Of a stretch of DNA of 64,000 nt, positions 26,229 to 36,805 are shown piece by piece; positions within the stretch are counted from its first letter, which is position 1; every line of letters starts with the position of its first letter. Both the position numbers and the translations under genes were made by a program. Source of the stretch: Lepidodermella squamata (lineage: Eukaryota; Gastrotricha); NCBI GenBank assembly GCA_047495785.1, contig JBLDXI010000012.1, positions 620,001-684,000 of the forward strand, given 5' to 3'. The notes beneath the pieces were generated by a model. That model saw nothing but the letters and a program-made list of their open reading frames with translations. It did no database searches and was not told where the DNA came from.

Positions 26229-27020
26229 TTACGCCGCTGTCTTCTTCGCACGCTGCGAAGCCTTGAAGTGCTTCCCCGACTGGAATCGTTTCTCGTGCGC
26301 TGCGGTCTTTAGCGTCAGTTCTTTGACTAATTCAATGCGTTTTAGATTACAAGTTTCAGGCGCAGATTTACCTGCAGCCAAAACTCAAGGACGTCCTCAT
26401 AATGGTCGGAATTAGGGATCATTAGGAAGAAACTTTCAAAATCCATACATGTAAATCGCCGTCGGCTATCCATATCTTTAATCAAAGCCAACTGATTGTT
26501 CGCTGGCTGCATTTTTATAATTCTGGGCGAACGCACATCTTGTAGTAATTTTTTAGTCGCGGTTTGCGGAGTGTGTTTTGATACATTAAATATTCAAATT
26601 AGGTATTGGTCGATATCCAAAGCACATTTTTCATCGTTTTCTTCAATCCAGAAAGCGATGCTAACCGATTCACTTTCTTCGAAGAGCAGACAACGTCCGA
26701 AAGTTTCAAGCAGAATTGTCAAGTATCAAGCAATGCAGAATTGTCCTCATCGCTGACGACATAGAGCATGATTCCGACTGAACCTACCATTCGGAAGCTC
26801 ACCATTCCATGACCTCGCCAAATTGATGATGGCGGCGTAAAGACAAGGTGGATCTAGGCAGCTTCTTCAGTCGCCAATTTCCGCGAATGTCCGTCGTCAA
26901 GTGAAAAACTACGCCATGGTTTTTTGCGGTCAATGAATAACTCTGAGTCGTAATGACTCGTGGTTTTTCACACGCTTTCACCTCATAAGGCTGATATACT
27001 GCTGGAAACTGCATTTCAAA
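26229..27020 (-). pseudogene. Unidentified minus-strand coding remnant or gene with unresolved introns
   Basis: Read on the minus strand, several protein-like pieces follow one another but do not join cleanly. One frame gives ESVSIAFWIEENDEKC, then a single TGA, then in the same frame SKHTPQTATKKLLQ ... DFESFFLMIPNSDHYEDVLE, followed by a GTAAAT donor-like site. The last piece ends KHFKASQRAKKTAA with TAA at 26229-26231. An AATAAA lies 12 bases later (minus strand of 26212-26217). This could be a real gene whose introns I could not place, or a pseudogene with a stop and a frameshift. I do not recognise the family. Confidence 0.3.
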
Positions 27021-27061
27021 ATCTTGTTTACAAAGTTGTGAGCAAAAAAAATTATGGTGCT

Positions 27062-27267
27062 TATCGTTAGCGACGCGCCAAAACAACCAATTTAATATTT
27101 ATAGCTTTTTTAAGAAAAGTTCGTTCGACCCTTGAACGTAAATTCAAATTACGATAAATACGATCAGTGCTCAAATAAGCCGAACGTACTCCTTCTTTAC
27201 GTTCGGCTCGTCAAAGTACGATCGAATGAATCATCAAAGTGGTTGTTTTGGCGCGTCGCTAACGATA
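27062..27267. repeat. 206-bp element with 28-bp perfect terminal inverted repeats
   Basis: Bases 27062-27089 and 27240-27267 are exact reverse complements, and each end carries the GGCGCGTCGCTAACGATA pattern. The 150 bases between are AT-rich and non-coding. Size and structure suit a small non-autonomous DNA transposon (MITE), but I see no clear target-site duplication. Confidence 0.6.
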
Positions 27268-27516
27268 TGCGTTTATGTCTGTAGTATGTGTCCACCCAAC
27301 ATGCCATGACGGACACGGCGAAGTAATAACTTGCTTGAGGTCACACTTAATATGAACCCTGACAATTAGATTAGATTGTCTACTTTCGGGATTTTTGCGT
27401 CGTTTCGTGAAACTATTCCTTTAATTTGAGTCATGATACGTCAAAAAACCTTGGCTTAGATATACTCTTGACTCTTTACTTTTCATCTTTCAGTCATTTT
27501 AAATACTGAATTAAGA

Positions 27517-30500
27517 ATGGCCATCAACGTCACTCAGGCCGTTCTTAACGAGATGGACTGGGGAAGTGGATTCGCCATCCCCGTTGCCAATACAGACAAC
27601 AAAGTGTTGGAAGCCGAGGTATGCGTTATTTCTCTACCAAAATTGTAGCTTTCATATGTATTTGCAGGTCTTTCAACGCCGAGAAGAGCTGGAGCGTGCA
27701 AAAAGAGAGCTTGAACATACAGATGATCGAGTTCATTCTATGCTGATTCATCTTGGCAATGTTAAAACAGAATTGAAAAATTGCGAGGTATAATTTGACT
27801 ACCATCTAGTCCATCGTCCAGCGTTAATTTTATCATTTTCTGCCGCAGGGATTGCTGGAAGCTCGCAATAAAGAGCTTGAAAGCGAAACGCACATGAAGA
27901 AAATTTCTGACAGAGAGCTTGGCCGCCTCGAGCACGAAATTAAAAAGCTTCACCAACAAGCTCAAGAAATTCTTGATCGAAAAAGTTCACAGGAGGTCTG
28001 TTCTAGAGTAAATAATATTAATGCGTGACTATTTAGTTGACATTAGAATCAAATCTTCATACTGAATCAAGATTTTGACAAGCTGAAAGGAATGGCGCAA
28101 ATGGATCAGAAGGCATTGGAGGTGTGGTTGGAAGAGTCGGCTCGTAGGGACGAAGACATGCTGGCTCTCTCAAAATATATGCGACAAGACGAGGAAAAAA
28201 TTAAGGTTTTCAATTCATCTTTTGCTTTCGAGTGAATAAATGTATTCGCTTTTTAGGAACTCACGCTTGAGGTAGAAAGGCTGACAAAAGAACGGGATAA
28301 GCGGCACAAGCTACTTGCTGCTGAAGCTACAGAAACGCAAATGGCCCAAGTTGAGCTTGACAGAATCGGCGAAGATTTCCGGCGTGCCCATCATGATCGA
28401 CAAGAGTTAATAAAGCAATGGGAGGGTACTGTCCATCGAATGCAACAACGCGATAAAGAAATGGAAGAGCTGGCTCAAGAACTACAAGGTGTCAAGGACA
28501 CGATGGCAGGTCGGGAGGCAACAATACGCGAGAAGCAACAGCTCCTGCTTAGTCACGAAATGAGCAACAAAGATGCTGAGGTTTACTGCCTTTGCTCTTT
28601 CGCTCACTTTATAAAATGTTGATTAATAATAGGCTAGAATTGCGTCTGCTGAAAGATTGGCTGCTAAAGTGAAGTTGGAAGTCCAAGAATCCGATCGATC
28701 TCGCGATGTTTTACAATCCGAGCTCGAGGCTCTTAAGCGCATGACTGATCGAACTGCCAATGATTTGGAGGCAGCTAGGGCTAATCTGAACCAAGTTAGG
28801 CAGCAGTTATTGCGCATGAACGATACGTAAGGCAGTGCATTATTAGGAAAAATATTGGGAAACTTTCTTGAAATATTCCAGACTTGAGAAAAATCGAGAC
28901 GATACCAAGCTAGTTCATCAAAAACTGAAGGATGCCAACAGTGAGCTGATGACCGCGGAGGAGTCGGCGAATAGGCTAGAAGAAATTCTGAAGGATCAGG
29001 AGCGCGAACAGCAACTGATGGAAGTCAGGCTCAAACATCTTCGAGAAACTGAATTTCGTCGTGTTCAAGACGTTCAAAGCCTCAACAGCAAAGAAAAGAG
29101 CATTTTAGCCGCTATTCAAGGAAGTCAGGCAACTGTTCGAAACCTGAACAGCCGAATCAGGCAAATCGATTCGGAAATGTTGAAGCAGCAAGGCATTCTG
29201 TACCAACAAGACTTCATCCTCGGTCGATTGGAAAGTCGCCTGGCAAGAATGCAAGGTGAAACGAATAGTGAAGAGAAATCACAGCTTCAGCATCGCGTTG
29301 AGGAGCTGAAAAGCATTTTCGAACAAACAAACGAAACGTTTACGACGATGACAAGTGAATTGAAATATTTGTCTGAGGAGTTGCGTCGCACACAACGTGC
29401 CAGCGAGCAATCAATGAAAGAACAGCGTGATTTGAACGATAAAATTGCCGAACTTGAGCTGTTTAACGACTCTACGCTGAAGCTACTGAAAAAGCTTACA
29501 AATCAAAAGCAAGACGTGATGGTGGAGGATAACTTGCTGAAATTGGAGGTTAAGCGCCTGCAATCATTGCTTATGGCGAAATCTGCTGATGTTCTCACTC
29601 TACAACGCCGCCAAATGGAGCTCGAGCAATTGATGAAAGAAAGAATGCGTGAAATAGGAATTCACGACCAAATGCTTTTAGCTCAGATAAAAAATTCTGA
29701 AGAGGAGCGTCAACAAATCGCGGCTGAGTTGGCAGAAAGAAATTCAAAAATTGAAAAGTTGCAGAAGCGTTATGAGATAATCACTGTGACTATGGCTCCG
29801 CCTGAAGGGGAAGAAGAGCACTCTCAGGCTTACTACGTCATCAAAGCCGCCCAGGAGCGCGAGGAGTTGCAACGCAGAGGTGACCAATTGGATGCTGATA
29901 TTCGTAAAGCTGAAAAGGAACTCAGGGCTCTTGAAAATACCATCCGCCTGGTTAACGATCGTAATGACAAATATAAGAGATCAGTTTCGAAAGTTCAAGA
30001 CAACAGTGAAGAAGTAGCAGAGAAGGAGGCTCTCGAGGCTCAGCTGTCATCAGCGATGGAGAAACTACGGATCAAACGGCAGCGATTGAACGAGGTTGAA
30101 GGTGATTTGCGGACCATGCGAACAACAATGGAAACTCTTGAACGCGAGGAGACTGCTCAAATGGCTCTTCTTGCTGATCGCCGAAATAGAATTGCTGCTT
30201 TGGAGAAGGAATTGAATGACCAGAAGGAAAAAGTCGAGCGTGCCATGAAAATGGTGACCAAATTTCAACGCGAGCTCCGAGCTGCGAAGAAAACTAAAGA
30301 AAAGACGGTGGAGGAATTGGATATCGAGCTGCGCGAGCGACGAGAATTCAACAAAACCGTGGTTGGTAGTATTAACGAAGCTATTCAACAGGCGCCCGAG
30401 ATTCAAACGCTGATTGCCATGCATTTTCATGATGCCGGTCTTCCTCCTCCCAACGAATTCGGTGGAAGTGCACCCGGGTCGGAAACCGCTAGCGTCGCCA

Positions 30501-30819
30501 GCAGTCGTAGTAGCCGTGCTGGTTCCATTGCGGGTGGCTCCGTTCGCAGCTCCATTAGTGGAGGTAGTGGAACTCTCGTTCGAACAGCCCAAGTTACCCT
30601 CGGTAATCAATTCCAATTTAATCACTCCCATTGTCTCAATTTTTTTTGTTAACAGGAGAGGATCTACCTGGTTCCGGGGCTTCGAGTCGAGCCAGCGGAA
30701 CGCCCGTTGGTAGCGGTCGCGGATCTCAAGCTGGAAGCGCCCGATCTAAAGCATCACCAGCTGGCAGTAAGCCGCCTTCTGCAGCCGGGTCTGGAACTGC
30801 ATCTCCAAAACGCAAATAA
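27517..30819 (+). CDS. CCDC39: CCDC39, axonemal 96-nm ruler coiled-coil protein
   Basis: Exons 27517-27618, 27668-27787, 27849-27995, 28047-28205, 28257-28580, 28633-28826, 28882-30602 and 30656-30819 give 976 residues (human about 941). Family signatures include the N-terminal GFAIPVANTDNK, ALEVWLEESARRDED, DRQELIKQWEGT, DVMVEDNLLKLEVKR and MAPPEGEEEHSQAYYVIKAA. Nearly the whole protein is predicted coiled coil. The C-terminus is a Ser/Gly/Ala-rich basic tail, as in the family. CCDC39 and CCDC40 form the ruler that places inner dynein arms and radial spokes in motile cilia and flagella. Exon 4 was set to begin at 28047 because NQIFILNQDFDKLKG then matches the family. An acceptor TTTCAG ends at 27493, 23 bases before the ATG. 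Confidence 0.96.
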
Positions 30820-31927
30820 ACACTATACATCTCTCATTTTATTTCTTTACAATATCATAAAAAATCGCGAACTTTGTGGCTTATTTTCTCAGCCTTATTT
30901 GATGATTTCATGTGATATCTATATCGAACAAATCGTGAGTGATAATTTGTATGTCGAGCCAAGGCTATTAACATTTTAAATTATATCTAAACCTAGTTTA
31001 CACCACCGGAATAAAGCTGTTTCAACGCGTAGTCATGCAAACCGTGTTTGAGTTAGGTATGCGTTTAATTACTCGAACTAGCCGTGTCACTTGTTAAGTG
31101 TGTCGGCAGTTTGTTTGTCAACTGCCGGTGCGCGACTCCGTCTGCAAACCTGAATAAGAACAAGAAATTTGACGCAGTGATACGATAACCACGCTAGCAA
31201 AAGTTTGGCGACGCGAAGTCGCACGAGAAGAAAAAGAAGAAGCCGAGCCGACGTGGAAATTACGGTTAATAACGCTGGAAATTGACAAGTTAAAAGATGA
31301 GTCAATAGTAAAGCGTGTATCCGACCCGAATTAGAAAGCAGCACGCAAATATATGAGGTTACTTCTTGTCCTCAGCATCCTTAACAGTGATATTTGCCGA
31401 TTGTCTGTGTCCACCTTGCAGTGGGACGACCTGTCTGGTCAGATTGTCGCTGTTTAGGCTGGACGCATTCCCAGCCCACTGTTGAGTCCAGCAACGATTG
31501 CAACGCAGTCATTTTACAGAATTTTTCCCTATTACGCGATGCGCATTTGTACGATGCGGCGAGCCACTTTTGCATTGTGGTCTCGTACCTTCGCCAATGC
31601 TTTTGTTTCCCTTTTTGCACAGCTTCAAGTTATTGCGATCTCAAGTTGTTGCTTTGTTTTGTCAAAACAAAACACATGAAACGTGACTCTAATCTTCACG
31701 CTCGACAATTTTTACGCGCTAAGCTTCTATGGCTCAGAGCGCACGGTAGAAAAGTGGAAAAATACCAGCCGGGAATTTAAACATGTCTCGCTTTATAAAA
31801 CAAATTTAGGCTCAAATAATTTAATTTAATTTTTGGCTACAAACAGGCAAACAACGAACAAACCCCATTATAAGCTCAGCTTATTTGCGCACCGTTTTTC
31901 TGTTTTGATTTCGCCTCAATTTAAACC
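30820..31927. other. 3' UTR of CCDC39 and unassigned sequence
   Basis: The CCDC39 3' UTR ends near the AATAAA at 31010. From about 31087 to 31780 both strands have open frames. One minus frame ends like a protein (SANITVKDAEDKK, stop near 31365) but I could not link it to an upstream exon. No firm gene call. Confidence 0.4.
31010..31015 (+). terminator. AATAAA poly(A) signal of CCDC39
   Basis: Canonical hexamer 190 bases after the CCDC39 stop codon. Confidence 0.65.
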
Positions 31928-32203
31928 ATGAGCGAGTCGCTGACCTGCACACAGGTAATGTTACCCTGTCTGAATTTTACCTGCCCTTAGCTCGGATTTG
32001 TGACTAATAGGTGTTCCTTGTCATTCTCTCGATCGTCCTTCTCTTAATCTTCGTCGGAGTCTGTGAGTCTTTTCGTCTTTTTTCCTATGCCTTCTGTTAA
32101 TATCTACTGTATTTCAGTCGTGTTCGCCTGCTATTGGTCCGGGCTGTGTGCGAAAAATTCGGCGTTTGATTCCACAGGATATCGATCTTCACAAACTTAT
32201 TAA
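31928..32203 (+). CDS. 54-residue single-pass membrane microprotein, unknown function
   Basis: Three exons, 31928-31954, 32011-32062 and 32118-32203, join in phase with canonical sites (CAG/GTAATG...TAATAG, T/GTGAGT...TTTCAG). The protein begins MSESLTCTQ, has one strongly hydrophobic segment (VFLVILSIVLLLIFVGVFVF) and ends with a short polar tail, CYWSGLCAKNS then GYRSSQTY. The ATG context AAACCATGA is good, and an AATAAA lies at 32528. Three small exons with matching phases around a membrane helix are unlikely by chance. I do not recognise a family. Topology and role are unknown; the Tyr/Ser-rich tail could face the cytosol. Confidence 0.6.
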
Positions 32204-32848
32204 ACTATTGCAACATGATTTTTTATTGTATATGACCGGGCTTCAAATCAAACGCAAGTGCCATACGTTCCGCAAGGCTCGCCGTTGCTCAATGGTTTTC
32301 TTGTAAATATAATGCTTTTGATATTTTATGCCATCAAGAATCGAGTATCAAACAGCCTAAAATAGTCAGTGAAAATGTAAAAATTTATCGACATTTATTG
32401 CTCCAATATTAGCACAGCATTTTAATCAACGTCGCCTTAAAAAAACGGCGAAAAATTGCAGCTTTTCTATTTCATCGACGTGCTCGTTGTATCATAAACT
32501 TGATCATTTAACAATTAATGTTGTGTAAATAAAAGCAATAGCTACCTTGGTGTGGCCTCTTTACCATTCCTTATAGATGCGATGCAAATAATCAATACCT
32601 TATTACGGGTTCATTAATGGTAATTCACCGACCTTAATTTCACACCCGATATTTCCTGCATTGTATTGATGTTGTATTGGACATAATCTGCAACTCCAGC
32701 AAAAATGCCACAGCGTTGCTTGGAAATCAGCAGATCGATATTCTGCCCAGCACTCGCGGCTCATCATAGTTAGACTCTATCATTCGCAGTTTTCGTTAAT
32801 TACGGCCTTTATGAGTGGTCCCGCTCATACTGCAATTGCTCAAAAACA
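32204..32848. other. 3' UTR of the microprotein gene and leader of the next gene
   Basis: AT-rich. AATAAA at 32528-32533 on the + strand probably ends the microprotein transcript. An acceptor-like TTCGCAG ends at 32789. Nothing else recognised. Confidence 0.5.
32528..32533 (+). terminator. AATAAA poly(A) signal of the microprotein gene
   Basis: Canonical hexamer about 325 bases downstream of the microprotein stop. Confidence 0.45.
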
Positions 32849-33754
32849 ATGTGCGATTGGCCTCTGCCAATACCCAGCCAGGTTATTGAAGCTAACAATC
32901 GCTTCAGAGAACAGCATATGCGAGAAAATTACCAATACGTATCGACTTCGAGCTATGCTTTCAACAATGAATGGAGAAGGAAGGAGCTTCAAATAATAAG
33001 GTCCAGTGCCTTTTCTTAGCTTAATCCTCCTTAATTTCGAAACCAACAGACCGACAGAGATTCCATTGTACAATGTTGGCAGACATATATTTCCCAGGAC
33101 CCTTGAAACGTTTCCGGTGATCTATCGGAGCTCATCAAAAGGTCCAGCAATAGGTGTGTCAATGCGATCAAGTTGGCGATCAATTGATAACCAATACCCG
33201 CCGAGGACGGGACGAGAATCTTCAATTTTGGACCGATACAGGCCAGCTGAGAACTATTTTTTCTACACATTGAAAACACAAGCTGATACTGATACGCATG
33301 TGCCGTAAGTTTCACCGAAAAAGTAGCTATGACTGATAAAACATTAACTGTCAACGTTAGGCACAAGTTTGGCCCACGTAGTAGAACTGACATCAAGCCA
33401 GTTCATATTAGCCCGTTTTCTCCTGGACCCGCCAATCGAAGCTTCATTCGGAACGGGAAGCCAGCACGTGATGTACCTGCAGTCTCAATTTTATTACCAG
33501 ACAGTCCAGAGAAAATGCCAAGCCTGGCAACAATCAAAGCCATGGTGAAAGAACGACCTTTAACAGGCGCATCCATGGCCTCAATGACCAGTAGAAGCCC
33601 ATCGCTGGCAGTAAGGCGCACTGCATGGGGGCAGCGGCTTAACGATGCTGATGATCGCACTGTCAGCAGTCTGAGTTTCAGTACGGTAATGAAAGAAAAT
33701 TTCGTTTTACCCGATAGTAAGCCTGGGTATTCTTCGTCGCCTCGGCGAAAATAA
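32849..33754 (+). CDS. Unidentified basic protein, 266 residues
   Basis: Exons 32849-33000, 33050-33304 and 33361-33754 join in phase (introns of 49 and 56 bp; the first donor, AAG/GTCCAG, is weak). The protein begins MCDWPLPIPSQV and contains FNNEWRRKELQ, PLYNVGRHIFPR and many short aromatic/Pro/Arg patches. The C-terminal half is Ser/Pro/Arg-rich and ends KPGYSSSPRRK. There is no signal peptide, membrane segment or coiled coil. This composition resembles small microtubule-inner or sperm-tail proteins, and it lies near CCDC39, but I cannot name a family. The start is chosen because an in-frame stop lies upstream at 32771 and 32849 is the first ATG after it. Poly(A) signal at 33808. Confidence 0.65.
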
Positions 33755-33795
33755 TCGCAAAAATAAACGCAATGAAGCAAAGAAACAAATGAGTT

Positions 33796-33813
33796 TTTAT
33801 TACTCCTAATAAA
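33796..33813. terminator. Back-to-back poly(A) signals of two converging genes
   Basis: Minus-strand AATAAA (33796-33801, for PIGA) and plus-strand AATAAA (33808-33813, for the 266-residue protein) lie 6 bases apart. The two 3' UTRs must overlap or abut. Confidence 0.55.
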
Positions 33814-33877
33814 GGGCTGGAAATATCGATGTCTGTGCATTCCAATATAGGTATTGTATAAATAGAAATTGCCCGAA

Positions 33878-35344
33878 TCATTTCGGCTCAAGAGGAGCCA
33901 TTATTACAGACTTCGTTGGAATAAAATATTCAACCAGCATGAGCAGGATAAAATGGATTGAACACATTAGCACCCAAAATGGACCAGACAGGGGGCCAGT
34001 TGTTGCATACCTGGAATATCAAAATTTAATAAGCGGAAATATTCAGTGATGAAAGGCACCGTTGAAATCGTTGTTTCAAGCTGAGTCGAAGGTTCTTGTT
34101 AGCTGTCTCGTAAACTAGTTCAGTGCGCCTGGCCACATCAGGCCAACGGTAAACGTTCGCTATCCGTCGATGAGCGTCATCTGGGTCAGGGTGTTTGCCA
34201 GTTTTGCAGTCGGAGATCGCGACTTCAAGCGCGACGATGAGATCGTCAACATTGGGTTCGGCTAATCGAATCAGATCAGGAGGCAGCACTTCTGGGACTC
34301 CACCTACCCGGGTGCTGACTACCAGCAACCCACAGGAAGCCGCCTCAACTATAGCCATGCAGAAGGCCTCAGTTAACGATGTGTTCAAAAATATGTGGCC
34401 TTTCACCAAATGATCTCGAACTTTCGAATGCTGTAAAGCTCCAGCGAAATGAACCCGATCGAACAACTGGTATCGATCACGAACTTCTTCAAGCAAAAGC
34501 AGCTTAGGTCCATCACCAGCTAGCAATGAAAACGTCATTTATTTGGTCAACTTAATTTTGAGCTGAACTCACCTATGAAAAAGTCGACATTGTTATGCTT
34601 TGAGCAGATTTCAGGGATAATTCCAGCCAGCAAGTCCATGCCTTTACGGTATACTAAGCGAGAAACAACGACAATGCCGATTCGCTTTGTAGAGGGTCTT
34701 TCTTTAGGTGGAAGGGGCGTGAAAAATTCGTGGTCGATAGCGTTAGGGATTACGGAAACCGAGCTCGGCTTCAACGCGGCCCGTAAAACCGTGTTTTCTT
34801 TACTGGTGTGAGAAACGCAAATCACGTGATCGACTACCGAAAGTGACACCTGAAAACGCCAAGTCATTTTGCGTTAAAACTTATCTAAAATTTCTCAAAC
34901 TTTTAAAATGTGATTTGTGATAATTGAGCTTGCGTCTGCAAAGCCGAATAACGAATGATCCGTGAAAACGGTGTGAATCCCAAGGGCAGCTGCGTGAAAA
35001 ATTGATTCGAGCGCCATTGTTGAGAAAGCGGAATGACCGTGAATGATCGTGATTCGCTCACGAATGAAAACGTAACGCAGCAGGGGCAGAGTGCAAAACA
35101 AGGTCGGGAGACTCGCCTGGTTATAAACTGGTTTAAAAGGCAGGTAGTAAACTTTCAGCTTAGGATCGTCAGCAATCGGATAGCACACTCCGATATATTT
35201 CGGCAGGTAAGCGTGGGTTACAATTATGACAGAATGACCTCGTTGACGAAGGCACATGGCTAGCTGCTGAACGTGTGTTTCAACTCCACCCATATTTGGG
35301 TAGAAGAAATCGGTTACCATGCAAATTCGATGACTTTTTACCAT
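33878..35344 (-). CDS. PIGA: PIG-A, GPI-GlcNAc transferase catalytic subunit
   Basis: Exons in transcript order are 35344-34901, 34849-34573, 34519-34060 and 34010-33878, giving 437 residues (human 484). It transfers GlcNAc from UDP-GlcNAc to phosphatidylinositol on the cytosolic face of the ER, the first step of GPI anchor synthesis. Signatures include [80 protein letters not shown] and the GT4 glycosyltransferase E-x7-E region. The short last exon supplies the C-terminal membrane helix ([20 protein letters not shown]). Reading on at 34060 without splicing would stop after NISAY and lose this helix. An acceptor-like ATTTAG lies 15 bases before the ATG. It sits 243 bp downstream of PHB2 on the same strand. 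Confidence 0.96.
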
Positions 35345-35587
35345 TTCTCAAATAAATAACTAAATAAAAATAACGCGTTCTTTCATTTGACTACTGCAAA
35401 AATTTATTAGTAAAGCAGCACACTTGATTTATAAGCTAATGATTATCACTCACAAAAGCGAGCGATTGAACAATTTGTTGACTGGATGGTATCAGAATCA
35501 TAACAAGGCACACTTTATACGCGTTGGGTGTTTATAACAACCTCGGCTAGTCGTTTCTGGAATTTCCCGATTGTCTCCCACCATTCA

Positions 35588-36658
35588 TTACTTTTTCTTC
35601 TTTCCAAGCGCCGCATCGATGCGGTCATCAAAAGCATCACCCGTAACGCTGAGCATAAGCGTTGATGAGTTCAGGAAAGCACGGCCGTTCGACTCGGCAA
35701 GCTGCAAATGAAGTCAAAACAAATTATGGATTTTAAAAATTTTCATGGTTAAAATGACAAACCGCGCCAGCAATTCGTTGAGCAGCCTGGAGCTTTCGCA
35801 GCTTCAAATAACCAGGGTTTGAATTAATTGCCGAACCGATGAGAGTAGCAGCAGCGGCTTCACCCTCAGCCTGGACAATTTTCTGCTGTCGTTCCTGCTT
35901 GGCTCGCTCGACGACGAATTGAGCACGCTGAGCTTCCTGTTGGGCAACTTGTTTCTGTTCAACAGCATTTGTGTATTCAGCCGAAAAGCTCAACTCGGTG
36001 ATGGAAACGTCATCAACAATGATATTGAAGTCGCGAGCTCGATCAAGCAACTCTTTGCGAATCAACAAGGAAATTTGCTGACGTTGAGTGATCAGCTGAG
36101 AAGCGTTGAATTTCGCGACAACACTCTTCAATACTTCGTTTACAATCGATGGCATTACGCGCTCGTCGTAGTCCAAACCAATACCACGAAGAATAATAGG
36201 CAGATTTTGAGCATCAGGTCGGCACAGCACACGAAGTCCAATGTTAACCATTTGCATGTCTGTGAGACAATCGGTAAATTCTCATCAACGCAAAAAATCA
36301 AACAATATAAACCTTTGCTGCCAGTGGGTGAGGCAAACTTTCTCGGCTTTGAACGGATATCAAAGATGATCGGATATTGGAACCACGGAATCCTTAAAAA
36401 GTGAATGGTTTCGGCATGCATTTATTAACGCAGTAAGTCTAGATACCTGAAGTGCAAGCCTTCGGTCAAAGTGTAATCCTGAACGCCACCAATTCGGCTG
36501 AAAATGACTGCACGGTGACCACCTTCAACTGTGTACATCGATTGATTGACACCGTATGCTAAGCCACCAGCCGCCGCAAGTAGGCCGAAGCCAACACCCA
36601 AGCCCTTTGAGCCACGGGCGAGCCTTCCAGCCATATCTTTCAAGTTATTAGGATTCAT
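35588..36658 (-). CDS. PHB2: Prohibitin-2
   Basis: Exons in transcript order are 36658-36447, 36392-36313, 36259-35763 and 35701-35588, giving 300 residues (human 299). Prohibitin-2 forms the ring complex with prohibitin-1 in the mitochondrial inner membrane. Visible are the N-terminal hydrophobic segment ([17 protein letters not shown]), the SPFH start ([19 protein letters not shown]), [40 protein letters not shown] and the coiled-coil [17 protein letters not shown]. The C-terminus ends KKKK. The ATG is only 2 bases after a T-rich acceptor (CATTATAATAG), so the mRNA can hardly begin there without trans-splicing or a 5' intron. It lies 147 bp downstream of LRMDA. Confidence 0.97.
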
Positions 36659-36805
36659 TTCTATTATAATGGCACAAACAGAAATAAATCACATGTTCAT
36701 TGTAAAAAGCCGTGAAAATCGCTTGAAATCAACAATAGAACTAATACTTGATTGTAAAATAATCATGAAAGCAGATGATCGAGCACTTAAGTAATGAAAA
36801 CATGT

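Larger units (their letters stand above)
25545..27516. other. Spacer between UBR4 (-) and CCDC39 (+) start sites
   Basis: Divergent promoter region of about 2 kb. It contains a possible decayed minus-strand gene (26229-27020) and an inverted repeat (27062-27267), described separately. 25545-26200 shows nothing I can name. Confidence 0.5.

Noticed and set aside
31381-31780. Overlapping frames on both strands near 31.4-31.8 kb
   Set aside because: Pieces look protein-like but no set of exons joins in phase. Too weak to call.
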